Source: Muribaculaceae bacterium
Lineage (GTDB): Bacteria; Bacteroidota; Bacteroidia; Bacteroidales; Muribaculaceae
Assembly: GCA_020026215.1 (NCBI GenBank)
Contig: JAHHQT010000003.1
Coordinates: 1 to 49,546 of the forward strand
Reading direction: 5' to 3'
DNA length: 49,546 nucleotides
Position 1 is the first letter of the stretch, and each line of letters opens with the position of its first letter. This document shows positions 35,845 through 45,314 of this stretch, piece by piece. The position numbers and the translations under genes are program-made. Under the pieces are notes generated by a model. The model did not search any database, was not told where the DNA came from, and saw only the letters and a list, made by a program, of their open reading frames with translations.

Positions 35845-36932
35845 TGAGACTAACACTTATTGCAGGAGCTCGCCCAAACTTTATGAAAATAGCTCCTATC
35901 ATTCACTCAATACAAAAATCACAGAAAGAGGGTAAAAACATTTCATATCGTCTTATTCACACAGGACAACACTATGACAAGAATATGAGTGATACCTTCT
36001 TTGAAGAACTGAACATACCCAAACCTGACGTCAATCTCGGAGTAGGAGGAGGAACTCAGGCTGAACAAACTGCAGGAATTATGATTGCCTTTGAAAAAGA
36101 GTTGTTAGAAAATCCTACAGATCTTGTCGTTGTCGTTGGTGATGTAACATCAACAATGGCATGTTCTATTGTTGCTAAGAAACTTAACACAAAAGTTGCT
36201 CACGTTGAAGCCGGTATCAGAAGTTGGGATTTAACAATGCCAGAAGAAATCAACCGCATGGTTACAGATTCTTTGACAGACTATTTTTTCACAACATCAG
36301 AGATTGCCAATACGAATCTTCGAAATGCAGGTGTAAAATCTGAGAGAATTTTCTTTGTCGGAAATGTTATGATTGACACTCTTTTAGCAAATATTGATAA
36401 TTTTAGAAAACCTGAGGTTTTTGATGAATTAAAGCTTAAAGAGAAACAATATTTAATGCTGACTCTTCACCGACCTGCAAATGTTGATGAAGCAGAGAAA
36501 CTAAAAGCATTAATGGGCGAAATTGTAAACAATGTACAAGCTTTACCAATCATATTCCCAATTCACCCAAGAACAGCAAAAATATTCAAAGAATTGGGTA
36601 TCGAAGCAGATAATCTTCACATAGTACCACCAATGGGCTACTTGGAATTTAATTTTATGGTTCGACATGCAAAAGCTGTAGTTACAGATTCCGGGGGTAT
36701 CACTGAAGAAACAACAGTTATGCACGTACCTTGTTTAACTTTAAGAGACAACACAGAACGTCCTGAAACTTGTACAATTGGAACCAACGAATTAGTTGGG
36801 ACTAATCCAAATGCTATAAAACCGGCAATGGAAAAACTTTTCTCCGGCAACTGGAAACATGGAGAAATTCCAGAATTGTGGGATGGAAAGTCTGCAGATA
36901 GAATTATTAAAATTATTCTAGAAAAACTATAA
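35844..36932 (+). CDS. wecB: UDP-GlcNAc 2-epimerase (non-hydrolysing)
   Basis: A 362-residue enzyme that interconverts UDP-GlcNAc and UDP-ManNAc. The family motifs are GARPNFMKIAPIIH at the N-terminus, HTGQHYDKNMSD, VVGDVTSTMACS, VAHVEAGIRS and the C-terminal active-site DSGGITEETTVM followed by RPETCTIGTN. With the dehydrogenases at 31764 and 40488 it could supply a ManNAc-derived uronic acid. A second epimerase of a different subgroup lies at 46934 and belongs to the FucNAc module. It overlaps its upstream neighbour and its downstream wzy-like neighbour by one base each. Confidence 0.93.
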   Translation: MRLTLIAGARPNFMKIAPIIHSIQKSQKEGKNISYRLIHTGQHYDKNMSDTFFEELNIPKPDVNLGVGGGTQAEQTAGIMIAFEKELLENPTDLVVVVGDVTSTMACSIVAKKLNTKVAHVEAGIRSWDLTMPEEINRMVTDSLTDYFFTTSEIANTNLRNAGVKSERIFFVGNVMIDTLLANIDNFRKPEVFDELKLKEKQYLMLTLHRPANVDEAEKLKALMGEIVNNVQALPIIFPIHPRTAKIFKELGIEADNLHIVPPMGYLEFNFMVRHAKAVVTDSGGITEETTVMHVPCLTLRDNTERPETCTIGTNELVGTNPNAIKPAMEKLFSGNWKHGEIPELWDGKSADRIIKIILEKL

Positions 36933-38164
36933 TGATAAATTGGGCTAAAGAAAGACCAGATGATATAAAGGCAAAATGGATTTTATTTCTAATATCTCCA
37001 TTTTTTGCTTTTATCTATGCACTACAAAGGATGAATACAAAATCATCCTTCGTAATATTCTTTTTATTTGCTGTTTTTTTTGGTCTTTCCTTTACAGTAA
37101 CTAATGAAAGGACACCAGGTTCTCCTGACGGGGTAACTTTTCGTGCTGAGTTTGAAGAATATGTTATTACATCAGAAGTTGAATTTATTGATGGATTTCA
37201 GAATTTTCTATCATTTAAAGATGGGAAAAAGGACTATTATTTTGATACCGTAGCTTTTGGGGTTTCTCGAATTACAGGAAATTACCATATAATGTTTATG
37301 GTCTTTGCAATGATATTTGCTTTTTTCCAACTAAAGGCATTTAAAATATTTATTTCAAATCCCAACTTTAGGAACACTTTTTTCTGCCTTCTTCTAGCAT
37401 TCCTTTTTACATATATTCAAATATTCAATATTAATGGAATGCGTTTTTGGACAGCTGCATGGATTGGTGTTTATTGCATATTCCAAATCTTTCTATACAA
37501 CAATAAAAGGTATTTTCTATTAGCACTATGCACTCCGTTTTTTCATGGAACATTTTGGATATATATATTAGTAATTATTTTAGCATATTTTCTTAAAAGA
37601 TTTGAGAAAATATGGATTGTTTTATTTTTTACAAGTTTTCTTGTTTCAAGTCTAACAGTCGATTTTATCATTTCTAATAGTTCTTTTGTACCACAGTTCC
37701 TACAAAATACAATTTCATTTTATACAAGTCAAGAGAGGATCATGCAAGTAAATGCCGCTGGTTCTGGATTATGGATTCTCGATAGAATATTTAAATTTAT
37801 AACCAATTTATATATCAATCTAACATTATTTTTATTTATAAAAAACAGGAAACATATCCTTGTTAAATCCCAAAAGAATTTATTCCAATTTCTTTTAGTC
37901 TGGTTGACCTTTGTGAATATGGCCATGCCTGTTCCCTCTCTCGGTAATAGATATATGCTTCTTTCATATCCAATCATTGCATATTTATGGTTATCCATTT
38001 TTGGAGAGAAAAAATATCGGAAATGGATATATCTTTTGCCATTTGTATTCTTTATGAATATATATCATCTGATGCAATTGTATTCATTGGTTCTGGATAT
38101 GACATTCTATTTTTCAAGTCCTTTATTTTTATTACCTAAATATCTCTTAACAACATTTGTATGA
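36932..38164 (+). CDS. wzy: EpsG-like O-antigen/capsule polymerase (Wzy)
   Basis: A 410-residue integral membrane protein with about 10-11 hydrophobic helices and an early extracytoplasmic loop (residues about 55-105) rich in charged residues. The segment FNINGMRFWTAAWIGVYC resembles the EpsG-family motif, in which a conserved Arg follows the fourth or fifth helix; FFHGTFWIYILV and PVPSLGNRYMLLSYP also fit. It should join repeat units in the periplasm. Wzy proteins are poorly conserved, so the call rests on topology, this motif and the company of wzx. It overlaps the next gene by ATGA. Confidence 0.82.
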   Translation: MINWAKERPDDIKAKWILFLISPFFAFIYALQRMNTKSSFVIFFLFAVFFGLSFTVTNERTPGSPDGVTFRAEFEEYVITSEVEFIDGFQNFLSFKDGKKDYYFDTVAFGVSRITGNYHIMFMVFAMIFAFFQLKAFKIFISNPNFRNTFFCLLLAFLFTYIQIFNINGMRFWTAAWIGVYCIFQIFLYNNKRYFLLALCTPFFHGTFWIYILVIILAYFLKRFEKIWIVLFFTSFLVSSLTVDFIISNSSFVPQFLQNTISFYTSQERIMQVNAAGSGLWILDRIFKFITNLYINLTLFLFIKNRKHILVKSQKNLFQFLLVWLTFVNMAMPVPSLGNRYMLLSYPIIAYLWLSIFGEKKYRKWIYLLPFVFFMNIYHLMQLYSLVLDMTFYFSSPLFLLPKYLLTTFV

Positions 38165-39246
38165 AAATTGTAATTATCCCTTATTTAATTTATCCCAAAA
38201 TATCTCCACGCTCTATGCGCGCAACAGAATTAGCTAAATATTTTGCATCATTAGGGCATGAGGTTATACTATATGGTACCCTTGGTAATTATAACTATAA
38301 TGATTTCTGTAAACAAACTGGAGTTGTTGTAAAAGACCAAAAACGACATTTGGCGGAAGAGAACAGTGATGGCAATATTACCCTGAACATCATCGACAGA
38401 ATAATGATAAAATTATTTCATAAGATTTTAGAATATCCCAATATTGAATATTTATGGAAAATACCTCAAATTTTGAAAAAAGAAAATAATATTGACTTGT
38501 TAATCACCGTAGCACATCCATTCCCTATTCATTGGGGTGCTGCAATTGCGAAATCAAGATTAAAGGCCCAATTCCCCAAAGTATGGATATCTGATTGTGG
38601 GGATCCATACATGGGGAATACAGTTATAAAATACCCTTTTTATTTCAAATACATTGAAAAGTATTGGGCTAGAAAAACAGACTATATAACAATACCCATT
38701 GAAGAATCAAGAAAGGGATATTACCCCGAATTCCAATCAAAAATAAAAATCATACCTCAAGGTTTTGATTTCACAAGCTCTAAAATTGTAAAAGAATTTC
38801 AACATAATTCAATTCCGACATTTGCATACGCAGGAGCTGTATATCCTGGCTATCGAGATCCTTCAAGATTTTTAGACTACCTTTGCACTCTTTCCATAGA
38901 TTTTAAATTTATCGTTTATACTCGAGATTTTAATTTTTATAAAAAATACAAAGAAATTTTAAAAGAAAAATTAGAGTTAAGGAATTATATTCCACGAGAA
39001 GAACTGTTATATGAACTGTCAAAAATGGATTTTTTGATAAACTTATTAAATAGTGAAAGTATTCAATCTCCTAGTAAATTAATAGACTACTTTTTAACAA
39101 AACGTCCAATACTTGATATATCTTCTGCATTTAAAGAATTGGATAATTTTCAATGTTTTTTAAATCGAGACTATCAGAATCAACATAATTGTCAAAATGT
39201 TGAACAATATAATATTATAAATGTCGGAAACAAATTCCTAAAATAA
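38161..39246 (+). CDS. Glycosyltransferase, GT4-like (GT-B fold)
   Basis: A 361-residue soluble protein. MKIVIIPYLIYPKISPRSMRA followed by ELAKYFASLGHEV is a typical GT-B N-terminal half. The C-terminal half has IIPQGFDF, TFAYAGAVYPGYRDP and a region ending SIQSPSKLIDYFLTKRPIL, which corresponds to the donor-binding segment of GT4 enzymes, though the classical ExxxxxxxE pair is weak. Acceptor and donor cannot be inferred. It overlaps wzy by 4 bases and is followed by a 64-base gap. Confidence 0.78.
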   Translation: MKIVIIPYLIYPKISPRSMRATELAKYFASLGHEVILYGTLGNYNYNDFCKQTGVVVKDQKRHLAEENSDGNITLNIIDRIMIKLFHKILEYPNIEYLWKIPQILKKENNIDLLITVAHPFPIHWGAAIAKSRLKAQFPKVWISDCGDPYMGNTVIKYPFYFKYIEKYWARKTDYITIPIEESRKGYYPEFQSKIKIIPQGFDFTSSKIVKEFQHNSIPTFAYAGAVYPGYRDPSRFLDYLCTLSIDFKFIVYTRDFNFYKKYKEILKEKLELRNYIPREELLYELSKMDFLINLLNSESIQSPSKLIDYFLTKRPILDISSAFKELDNFQCFLNRDYQNQHNCQNVEQYNIINVGNKFLK

Positions 39247-39310
39247 TATAAACAAGTCTCCTATAAAGTAATAGATACATCAAAAAAGATGTAAGAAAGA
39301 AAAGTAAATC

Positions 39311-40480
39311 ATGAAGATTGCGATTTTAATAAATGAAAACTTCAATGACCGTAAGGGTTCTTTTAATGCAACACATTCTAGGATCTTAAACTTAACAAGA
39401 ATTTGTAAACACACAATAGATGTATATTGCATTCATGTATATGAACCTTGGCACATACGGAAATTAAGACACACCAAACCATCACCCAAACCTAAAATTA
39501 TAGAATTAGATGGAATCAAATACCATATATTGTACTATAGATTTTGGTTAATAGATTATATATTACGCCAGAAATTAGGAGGATATGAATATTTAACAAT
39601 GAAAGCGTTAAATAAATTTATTCCTATCTTTAAACCATATGATTTAATAATTTCTCATGGATATTTTGCAAATGTGTTAAGTTTGAAGATAAAAAAAAGA
39701 TATAACATTCCATATACCTCTACATGGCATGGTTCAGACATTCATTCTGCACCGTTTGAAAATAAAAATGTTTTTAAAGAAGTTAACAAAATTCTAGAAA
39801 ACTCTAACATGAATCTCTTTGTCAGTAAAAATTTATATAACACTGCCAATAAGATTACACAAATAAAAAATGGGACCGTTCTATATAATGGAGTTAACAA
39901 GACAAAATTTCATCAATATTCAAAGGATGAGAGACTTAAAATAAAAGCACAATATCAAATTCCTGCCAATAATCGAAACATTGCATTTATAGGCAATCTA
40001 TTTCCTATAAAGAACGTTTTATGCCTACCTTCTATTTTTAAAAAGATACAAATCGAATTCCCTGATACATTATTTCACTTTATAGGAGACGGCTCTCTAA
40101 AACATCAATTAATCAACAAGTGTCATGAATATGATATTCCAGTTCGTTTTTGGGGAAATGTTCAAGCAGATAATATGCCAGACATTATGAATTGTATGGA
40201 CTTAATTGTTCTTCCTAGTATAAATGAAGGACTTCCATTGGTGAGTCTTGAAAGTTTAGCATGTGGTGTCCATTTTGTGGGAGCAAAAGTTGGGGGTATA
40301 GCCGAAGCTATTGATGATGAATTTTGTGTTGAGCACGGTGATTCCTTTGAAGAACGTTTTGCGAAATGCTGCATAAAAGCTTTAAATGCCCCAAAACAAG
40401 AGTTAAAAGATATATTTGATTGGGAAACTATAGCAAAACAAGAAAATAAATTAATAACAAATATTCTAAATAATAAATAA
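39311..40480 (+). CDS. Glycosyltransferase family 4 protein
   Basis: A 389-residue GT-B enzyme. The N-terminal half has the acceptor-side segment PYTSTWHGSDIHSAPFENKN. The C-terminal half has the GT4 core: VLYNGVNKTKFHQY, NIAFIGNLFPIKNV, HFIGDGSLKHQL and the donor-binding LPSINEGLPLVSLESLACG with both Glu residues. It probably adds one sugar of the repeat unit on the cytoplasmic face. It ends 7 bases before the second dehydrogenase copy. Confidence 0.9.
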   Translation: MKIAILINENFNDRKGSFNATHSRILNLTRICKHTIDVYCIHVYEPWHIRKLRHTKPSPKPKIIELDGIKYHILYYRFWLIDYILRQKLGGYEYLTMKALNKFIPIFKPYDLIISHGYFANVLSLKIKKRYNIPYTSTWHGSDIHSAPFENKNVFKEVNKILENSNMNLFVSKNLYNTANKITQIKNGTVLYNGVNKTKFHQYSKDERLKIKAQYQIPANNRNIAFIGNLFPIKNVLCLPSIFKKIQIEFPDTLFHFIGDGSLKHQLINKCHEYDIPVRFWGNVQADNMPDIMNCMDLIVLPSINEGLPLVSLESLACGVHFVGAKVGGIAEAIDDEFCVEHGDSFEERFAKCCIKALNAPKQELKDIFDWETIAKQENKLITNILNNK

Positions 40481-40487
40481 ATACGAT

Positions 40488-41753
40488 ATGGAACATAAAA
40501 TTTGTGTAATCGGTCTTGGTTACGTCGGTCTACCTTTGGCAAGACTTTTTTCAACAAAGTATGATACTATTGGGTTTGATATGAACCAAAAGCGTGTCAA
40601 TGCTCTTAATGCAGGACACGACGCAACATTGGAAGTATCAGACGAATTACTTCAAGATGCCATCAAGAATCATGGTTTTAAATGCACTACAAATCTTGAA
40701 GAAATCAAGAAATGCAATGTTTATATTGTTGCTGTTCCAACCCCTGTTGATGACAACAACCGTCCTGACTTGAAACCACTTTGGGGTGCTAGTGAAACTG
40801 TTGGTAAAGTCATTTCAAAAGGAGATATCGTAATCTACGAATCAACTGTTTACCCTGGTGTAACAGAAGAAGAATGTCTTCCTGTTGTAGAACGAGTTTC
40901 TGGTTTAAAATTCAACACAGATTTCTTTGCAGGCTATTCACCAGAACGCATTAACCCGGGAGATAAACTACATACTGTAGAAAAAATCAAAAAAGTAACA
41001 TCAGGTTCAACGCCTGAAATTGCCGATATTGTCGATAACTTATATAATTCCGTTCTTGTCAATGGAACGCATAAAGCAACATCAATTAAAGTTGCAGAAG
41101 CTTCAAAAATCATTGAAAATTCTCAACGTGACGTCAATATTGCATTCATGAATGAATTGGCAAAGATTTTCAACGCAATGGGTATTGATACCCGTGATGT
41201 TATCGATGCTGCTTCTTCAAAATGGAATTTCATCAAACTTTCTCCAGGTTTGGTTGGTGGTCACTGTATCAGTGTTGACCCTTACTATTTAATTCAAAAA
41301 GCACAGGTATATGGCGTACTACCAAGAATCATGTTCTCTGCTCGCCGTTTAAATGATGGAATGGGTGCATATGTAGCAAACCAAACCATTAAATGCATGA
41401 ACCTAAAAGGAGTCAAAGTTAAAGATGCCAAAATCCTTATTTTAGGTATTACATTCAAAGAGAACTGCCCTGATATCCGTAATACAAAAGTCGTTGATAT
41501 CTATCAAACACTTAAAGAATACACTAACAATATCACAGTTTGCGACCCATGGGCTAATACAGAAGCTGTAAAACACGAATATAACATTGACATCATAAAA
41601 GATATTACAGATAATGACTTCGATGCTGTAATTTTAGCAGTTTCACACAAAGAATTCCTAGACCTTAATATTAAAGATTTAGTTAAGAAAGAAAGCGTAA
41701 TTTATGACGTTAAAGGAATTCTTGATAGAAATATCGTTGACGGTAGATTATAA
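40488..41753 (+). CDS. UDP-N-acetylhexosamine 6-dehydrogenase (TviB/WbpO type), copy 2
   Basis: This 421-residue paralogue of the 31764 gene is the same length, with all catalytic motifs intact (GLGYVGLPLARLF, ESTVYPGVTEEEC, GGHCISVDPYY). I count about 30 residue differences, mostly in the first 120 and last 60 residues. The central 426 bp are identical at DNA level to copy 1. Both copies look functional, so they may act on different UDP-HexNAc donors, or one may be a recent acquisition homogenised by conversion. Confidence 0.93.
   Translation: MEHKICVIGLGYVGLPLARLFSTKYDTIGFDMNQKRVNALNAGHDATLEVSDELLQDAIKNHGFKCTTNLEEIKKCNVYIVAVPTPVDDNNRPDLKPLWGASETVGKVISKGDIVIYESTVYPGVTEEECLPVVERVSGLKFNTDFFAGYSPERINPGDKLHTVEKIKKVTSGSTPEIADIVDNLYNSVLVNGTHKATSIKVAEASKIIENSQRDVNIAFMNELAKIFNAMGIDTRDVIDAASSKWNFIKLSPGLVGGHCISVDPYYLIQKAQVYGVLPRIMFSARRLNDGMGAYVANQTIKCMNLKGVKVKDAKILILGITFKENCPDIRNTKVVDIYQTLKEYTNNITVCDPWANTEAVKHEYNIDIIKDITDNDFDAVILAVSHKEFLDLNIKDLVKKESVIYDVKGILDRNIVDGRL
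41103..41528 (+). repeat. Identical 426-bp tract, copy 2 (with 32379-32804)
   Basis: This is the second member of the direct repeat described at 32379. The two tracts are in the same orientation, 8.7 kb apart, so homologous recombination between them would delete wzx through the GT4 gene and leave one intact hybrid dehydrogenase. Confidence 0.9.
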
Positions 41754-41787
41754 CTATCAAATATAATAATACACATAATAATCTGAG

Positions 41788-42975
41788 ATGAAAATTCTAC
41801 ATTGCTGCTTAGCAAATTACTTTATTGATAATTATGGATACCAAGAGAATGTTCTTACACATGTTCATAAACAACAAGGACATGAAGTCTTTATAGTAGC
41901 CTCAACAGAAACTTTAGATAAAAATAAAGGGAATACGTATCTTCCTGCCTCTTCATATATTACAAAAGAAGGAATCCATATTACAAGGCTACCATATAAA
42001 AATACTTTTTGTAATAAAATAACTCATAAACTAAGGTTATATAAGGGCTTACCTAAAATTTTAAGAGAATTTCAGCCAGATATTATTTTCATGCACGATG
42101 GACAGACTGCAGCTGTATTTCCAATAGTCAAATACATCAAACAGCATCCAACAACAAAATTGTATATTGACTCCCATACAGACGAAGTTAATAGTGCACG
42201 CTCTTGGACATCCAAGAATATATTACATCGCATTATTTATCGCTTTTATGTAAGACATACTATTAATTATACAGAAAAATATTATGGTACATTACCTGCA
42301 AGAAATGATTTCTATATAAAATATTATGGAGTCCCAAAAGAGAAAACTCAATTTTTGCCAATGGGCATTGATGACATAAATGTTCCATTTCATAAACGAG
42401 ATTTTTTCAAGAAAGAAATCCGAGATTCTCTCAATATTAAACCTGAAGACTTTGTCATCATCACAGGGGGGAAAATTGATGCCCTTAAAAATACTGATAT
42501 ATTAATAGAGGCTATTAAACGAATCAGTAATCCCAATATAAAGCTAATACTATTCGGTGCTATAAAAAACGATGTAAAAGATAAAATTGAAAAATTAATC
42601 CGAGAAGATGATCGAATCAGATATATCGGATGGCTTCCTGCACAAGAAACCTATAAATATTTTTTTGCATCTGACTTAGCTTGCTTTATTGGGACACATT
42701 CTACTCTTTGGGAAGAATCTGTTGGATATGGAATTCCTGGAATCTTTAAAAGATGGAAAGGAATCACACATATTGATAGAGGAGGAAATTGTATCCTTGT
42801 TGACGAAGTAAATATTGATAATATTTCTTCTATTTTAGAGAATATACTTACAAAGAAGAACCTTTATCAAAAAATGAAAGAGAAAGCACTCTCTGATGAG
42901 GTCATGCAGTTCTTCTTTTATTCAAAAATAGCATCAAATGCTATTGAAGAAAATTCTGAAAATATTAAAAAATAA
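41788..42975 (+). CDS. Glycosyltransferase, GT4-like
   Basis: A 395-residue GT-B protein. The N-terminal domain begins MKILHCCLANYFIDNYGYQE and includes PDIIFMHDGQTAAVFPIVKY. The C-terminal domain has FLPMGIDDINVPF, FVIITGGKIDALKNTDILIE and IRYIGWLPAQETYKYFFASD, then FIGTHSTLWEESVGYGIPGI as the donor-binding segment. Six consecutive G (about 42466-42471) fall within the GGK coding stretch. Its sugar specificity is unknown. It precedes the sugar amidotransferase gene by 20 bases. Confidence 0.82.
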   Translation: MKILHCCLANYFIDNYGYQENVLTHVHKQQGHEVFIVASTETLDKNKGNTYLPASSYITKEGIHITRLPYKNTFCNKITHKLRLYKGLPKILREFQPDIIFMHDGQTAAVFPIVKYIKQHPTTKLYIDSHTDEVNSARSWTSKNILHRIIYRFYVRHTINYTEKYYGTLPARNDFYIKYYGVPKEKTQFLPMGIDDINVPFHKRDFFKKEIRDSLNIKPEDFVIITGGKIDALKNTDILIEAIKRISNPNIKLILFGAIKNDVKDKIEKLIREDDRIRYIGWLPAQETYKYFFASDLACFIGTHSTLWEESVGYGIPGIFKRWKGITHIDRGGNCILVDEVNIDNISSILENILTKKNLYQKMKEKALSDEVMQFFFYSKIASNAIEENSENIKK

Positions 42976-42995
42976 TATTTAATATAGTAACAATT

Positions 42996-44141
42996 ATGAC
43001 TAAAAATAATATCCAAGTATGTAGTCATTGCGTAATGGATACTACTGATACAAACATTCATTTTGATGAAAATGGCGTTTGTGACAGATGCAATGAATAT
43101 GAAGAATCCATTTTGCCAAATTGGAATTTTGGAAAAGGACATGAACAAGAACTAGAAACTCTTCTCAGTAAAATCAGAAAGAGTGGAGAGGGCAAACCCT
43201 ATGATTGCCTTTTAGGTCTTAGTGGAGGTTTGGACAGTTGCTATATGCTTCATCTTGCAGTCAAAGAATGGGGATTACATCCTTATGTCTTTCATATTGA
43301 TGCAGGATGGAATTTACCTGTTGCAACAGACAATATCAATAAAATTTGCAACAAATTAGGGCTGAAAATCCATACAGAGAAAATGGATTGGGAGGAGATG
43401 CGACAAATCCAATTAGCTTTCTTCCGTACTGGTCATGCAGGACTTGACGCCCCACAAGATCATGCCTTCATCGCTCTTGTCGATAAATTGGCTTGCCAAT
43501 TAGGTCTAAAATATATTCTTAATGGGTACAACATTTCAACCGAAGTTGTAAGCAATCCTAAGTCTTGGGACAAAGGAGCTGGATATTCAGGAGATGGCAC
43601 TTATATAAAAGACGTTATTCGTCATTGGTGCGATATCAAAATCAAAAAATACACATTTACATCAGGTTTCAAACACAAAGTTTGGATTCCATACGTATTA
43701 GGTGTTAAAACAATTAAGCCTCTAAACCTTATTCCTCTAACAAAGAAATTAATGATAGAAACTCTTCAAAAAGAATATGACTATGTTCCATACGGTCAAA
43801 AACACTTTGAAGACTTGCTTACCAAATTCTTGGAAGGCTATTGGTTACCTACTCGTTTTGGTTATGATATCAGAAAAGCGCAACTTTCAAGTTTGGTAAC
43901 TACTGGACAAATGACAAGAGATCAAGCATTGGAAATTCTAAAGAATCCACCTCTATCTGAAGAAGAATCGAAAGAATTATTCAAGCAAGTAGCAGCTAAA
44001 CTAGAAATTAGTGAAGAAGAACTAATGAAATTGCACGATATGCCTATGCTTGACATTAAGTACAAAAGTCAAGAATGGCTTTATTCCCTTGGTATTAAAT
44101 TCTTCACTTGGCTGAAAATAGAAAAAAGAATAAGAAAATAA
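42996..44141 (+). CDS. N-acetyl sugar amidotransferase (WbpG/PseA family)
   Basis: A 381-residue PP-loop ATP-pyrophosphatase. An N-terminal zinc-ribbon-like pair, CSHCVMDTTD and GVCDRCNEYE, is followed by the PP-loop LLGLSGGLDSCYMLHLA near residues 71-87. YNISTEVVSNPKSWDKGAGY and YVPYGQKHFEDLLTKF are typical of the family. WbpG in Pseudomonas aeruginosa works with HisH- and HisF-like partners to form an acetamidino or amide group on a sugar. No such partners occur in this operon. It lies 11 bases before capE and may modify the uronic acid made by the dehydrogenases. Confidence 0.9.
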   Translation: MTKNNIQVCSHCVMDTTDTNIHFDENGVCDRCNEYEESILPNWNFGKGHEQELETLLSKIRKSGEGKPYDCLLGLSGGLDSCYMLHLAVKEWGLHPYVFHIDAGWNLPVATDNINKICNKLGLKIHTEKMDWEEMRQIQLAFFRTGHAGLDAPQDHAFIALVDKLACQLGLKYILNGYNISTEVVSNPKSWDKGAGYSGDGTYIKDVIRHWCDIKIKKYTFTSGFKHKVWIPYVLGVKTIKPLNLIPLTKKLMIETLQKEYDYVPYGQKHFEDLLTKFLEGYWLPTRFGYDIRKAQLSSLVTTGQMTRDQALEILKNPPLSEEESKELFKQVAAKLEISEEELMKLHDMPMLDIKYKSQEWLYSLGIKFFTWLKIEKRIRK

Positions 44142-44152
44142 AAATAACATAA

Positions 44153-45226
44153 ATGTCAGTATTTAAAGACAAAGTCCTATTGATTACAGGCGGTACAGGC
44201 AGTTTCGGAAACGCTGTACTTCGTCGCTTTTTGGACAGCGACATCAAAGAGATTCGTATTTTCTCACGTGACGAAAAAAAACAAGATGACATGCGTCATG
44301 CTTTGCAAAATCCGAAAGTGAAATTCTACATCGGTAATGTGCGTGACAAAGCATCTGTCGACGTGGCAATGCGCGGCGTGGACTATGTTTTCGCTGCTGC
44401 TGCATTGAAACAAGTTCCTTCTTGTGAATTCTTCCCTATGGAAGCATGCCGTACAAACGTGTTGGGAACTGGCAACGTGCTTGAATCAGCCATCGAACAT
44501 GAAGTAAAGAATGTGGTTGTACTTTCTACTGACAAAGCTGCCTATCCTATCAACGCAATGGGTATTTCTAAAGCCTTGATGGAAAAAGTTGCCATCGCAA
44601 AAGGCCGTGAACTTGGCGAAGGCGCCAAAACCACTATCTGCTGTACTCGTTACGGTAACGTTATGGCAAGCCGTGGTAGCGTAATTCCTTTGTGGGTTGA
44701 ACAAATGATGGAAGGTAAGCCTATTACTATCACTGACCCGAACATGACTCGTTTCATGATGACTTTGGACGATGCTGTTGACTTGGTTGTCTATGCATTT
44801 ACTCACGGTCACAACGGTGACTTATTCGTACAAAAAGCCCCTGCGGCAACTCTTGAAACACTTGCTCAGGCTTTGAAGGAAATCTATACTAAAGTTGACC
44901 CTAAATATGGTGAAACAGAAGTCAAGGTTATCGGTACTCGCCACGGCGAAAAACTATACGAAACATTGGTAACTCGCGAAGAAATGGCAAAAGCTATCGA
45001 TATGGGCAACTACTACCGTATTCCTTGCGATCAACGCGACTTGAACTATGACAAATTCTCCACTGAAGGTGATGAAAAAGTATCAAAAATTGAAGACTAT
45101 CACTCTCACAACACTCGTCGTCTTGACGTTGAAGGCATGAAAGAACAATTGATGCGCCTACGCTTCATTCAAGAAGACCTAGGCCTTCTTCCTCGTGCCA
45201 AAGCTCGTGATATACGCAGTGAATAG
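44153..45226 (+). CDS. capE: UDP-GlcNAc 4,6-dehydratase/5-epimerase (CapE/FnlA type)
   Basis: A 357-residue short-chain dehydrogenase that carries out the first step from UDP-GlcNAc towards UDP-L-FucNAc. Features are the NAD-binding GGTGSFGNAVLRRFL (about 13-27), FSRDEKKQDDMRHAL, YVFAAAALKQVPSCEFFPME with the active-site Lys region, and STDKAAYPINAMGISKALME, where Met replaces the usual SDR Tyr as in the CapE/FlaA1 soluble group. It begins the run capE-capF-wbuC-capG, whose higher GC content and codon use differ from the AT-rich genes before it. Confidence 0.93.
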   Translation: MSVFKDKVLLITGGTGSFGNAVLRRFLDSDIKEIRIFSRDEKKQDDMRHALQNPKVKFYIGNVRDKASVDVAMRGVDYVFAAAALKQVPSCEFFPMEACRTNVLGTGNVLESAIEHEVKNVVVLSTDKAAYPINAMGISKALMEKVAIAKGRELGEGAKTTICCTRYGNVMASRGSVIPLWVEQMMEGKPITITDPNMTRFMMTLDDAVDLVVYAFTHGHNGDLFVQKAPAATLETLAQALKEIYTKVDPKYGETEVKVIGTRHGEKLYETLVTREEMAKAIDMGNYYRIPCDQRDLNYDKFSTEGDEKVSKIEDYHSHNTRRLDVEGMKEQLMRLRFIQEDLGLLPRAKARDIRSE

Positions 45227-45234
45227 AATAAACT

Positions 45235-45266
45235 ATCAGTTATTGTCTTTACAGGCAATAACTGAT
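45235..45266 (+). other. Hairpin in the capE-capF spacer
   Basis: ATCAGTTATTG (45235-45245) and CAATAACTGAT (45256-45266) form a perfect 11-bp stem nine bases after the capE stop. It is followed by GTTTTC, not a full T-run. It may be a weak terminator or an RNA processing element that tunes expression within the module. Confidence 0.6.
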
Positions 45267-45314
45267 GTTTTCAATTAATTATAGTTTTTAAAATAGATTA
45301 AAAAGATTATATCA

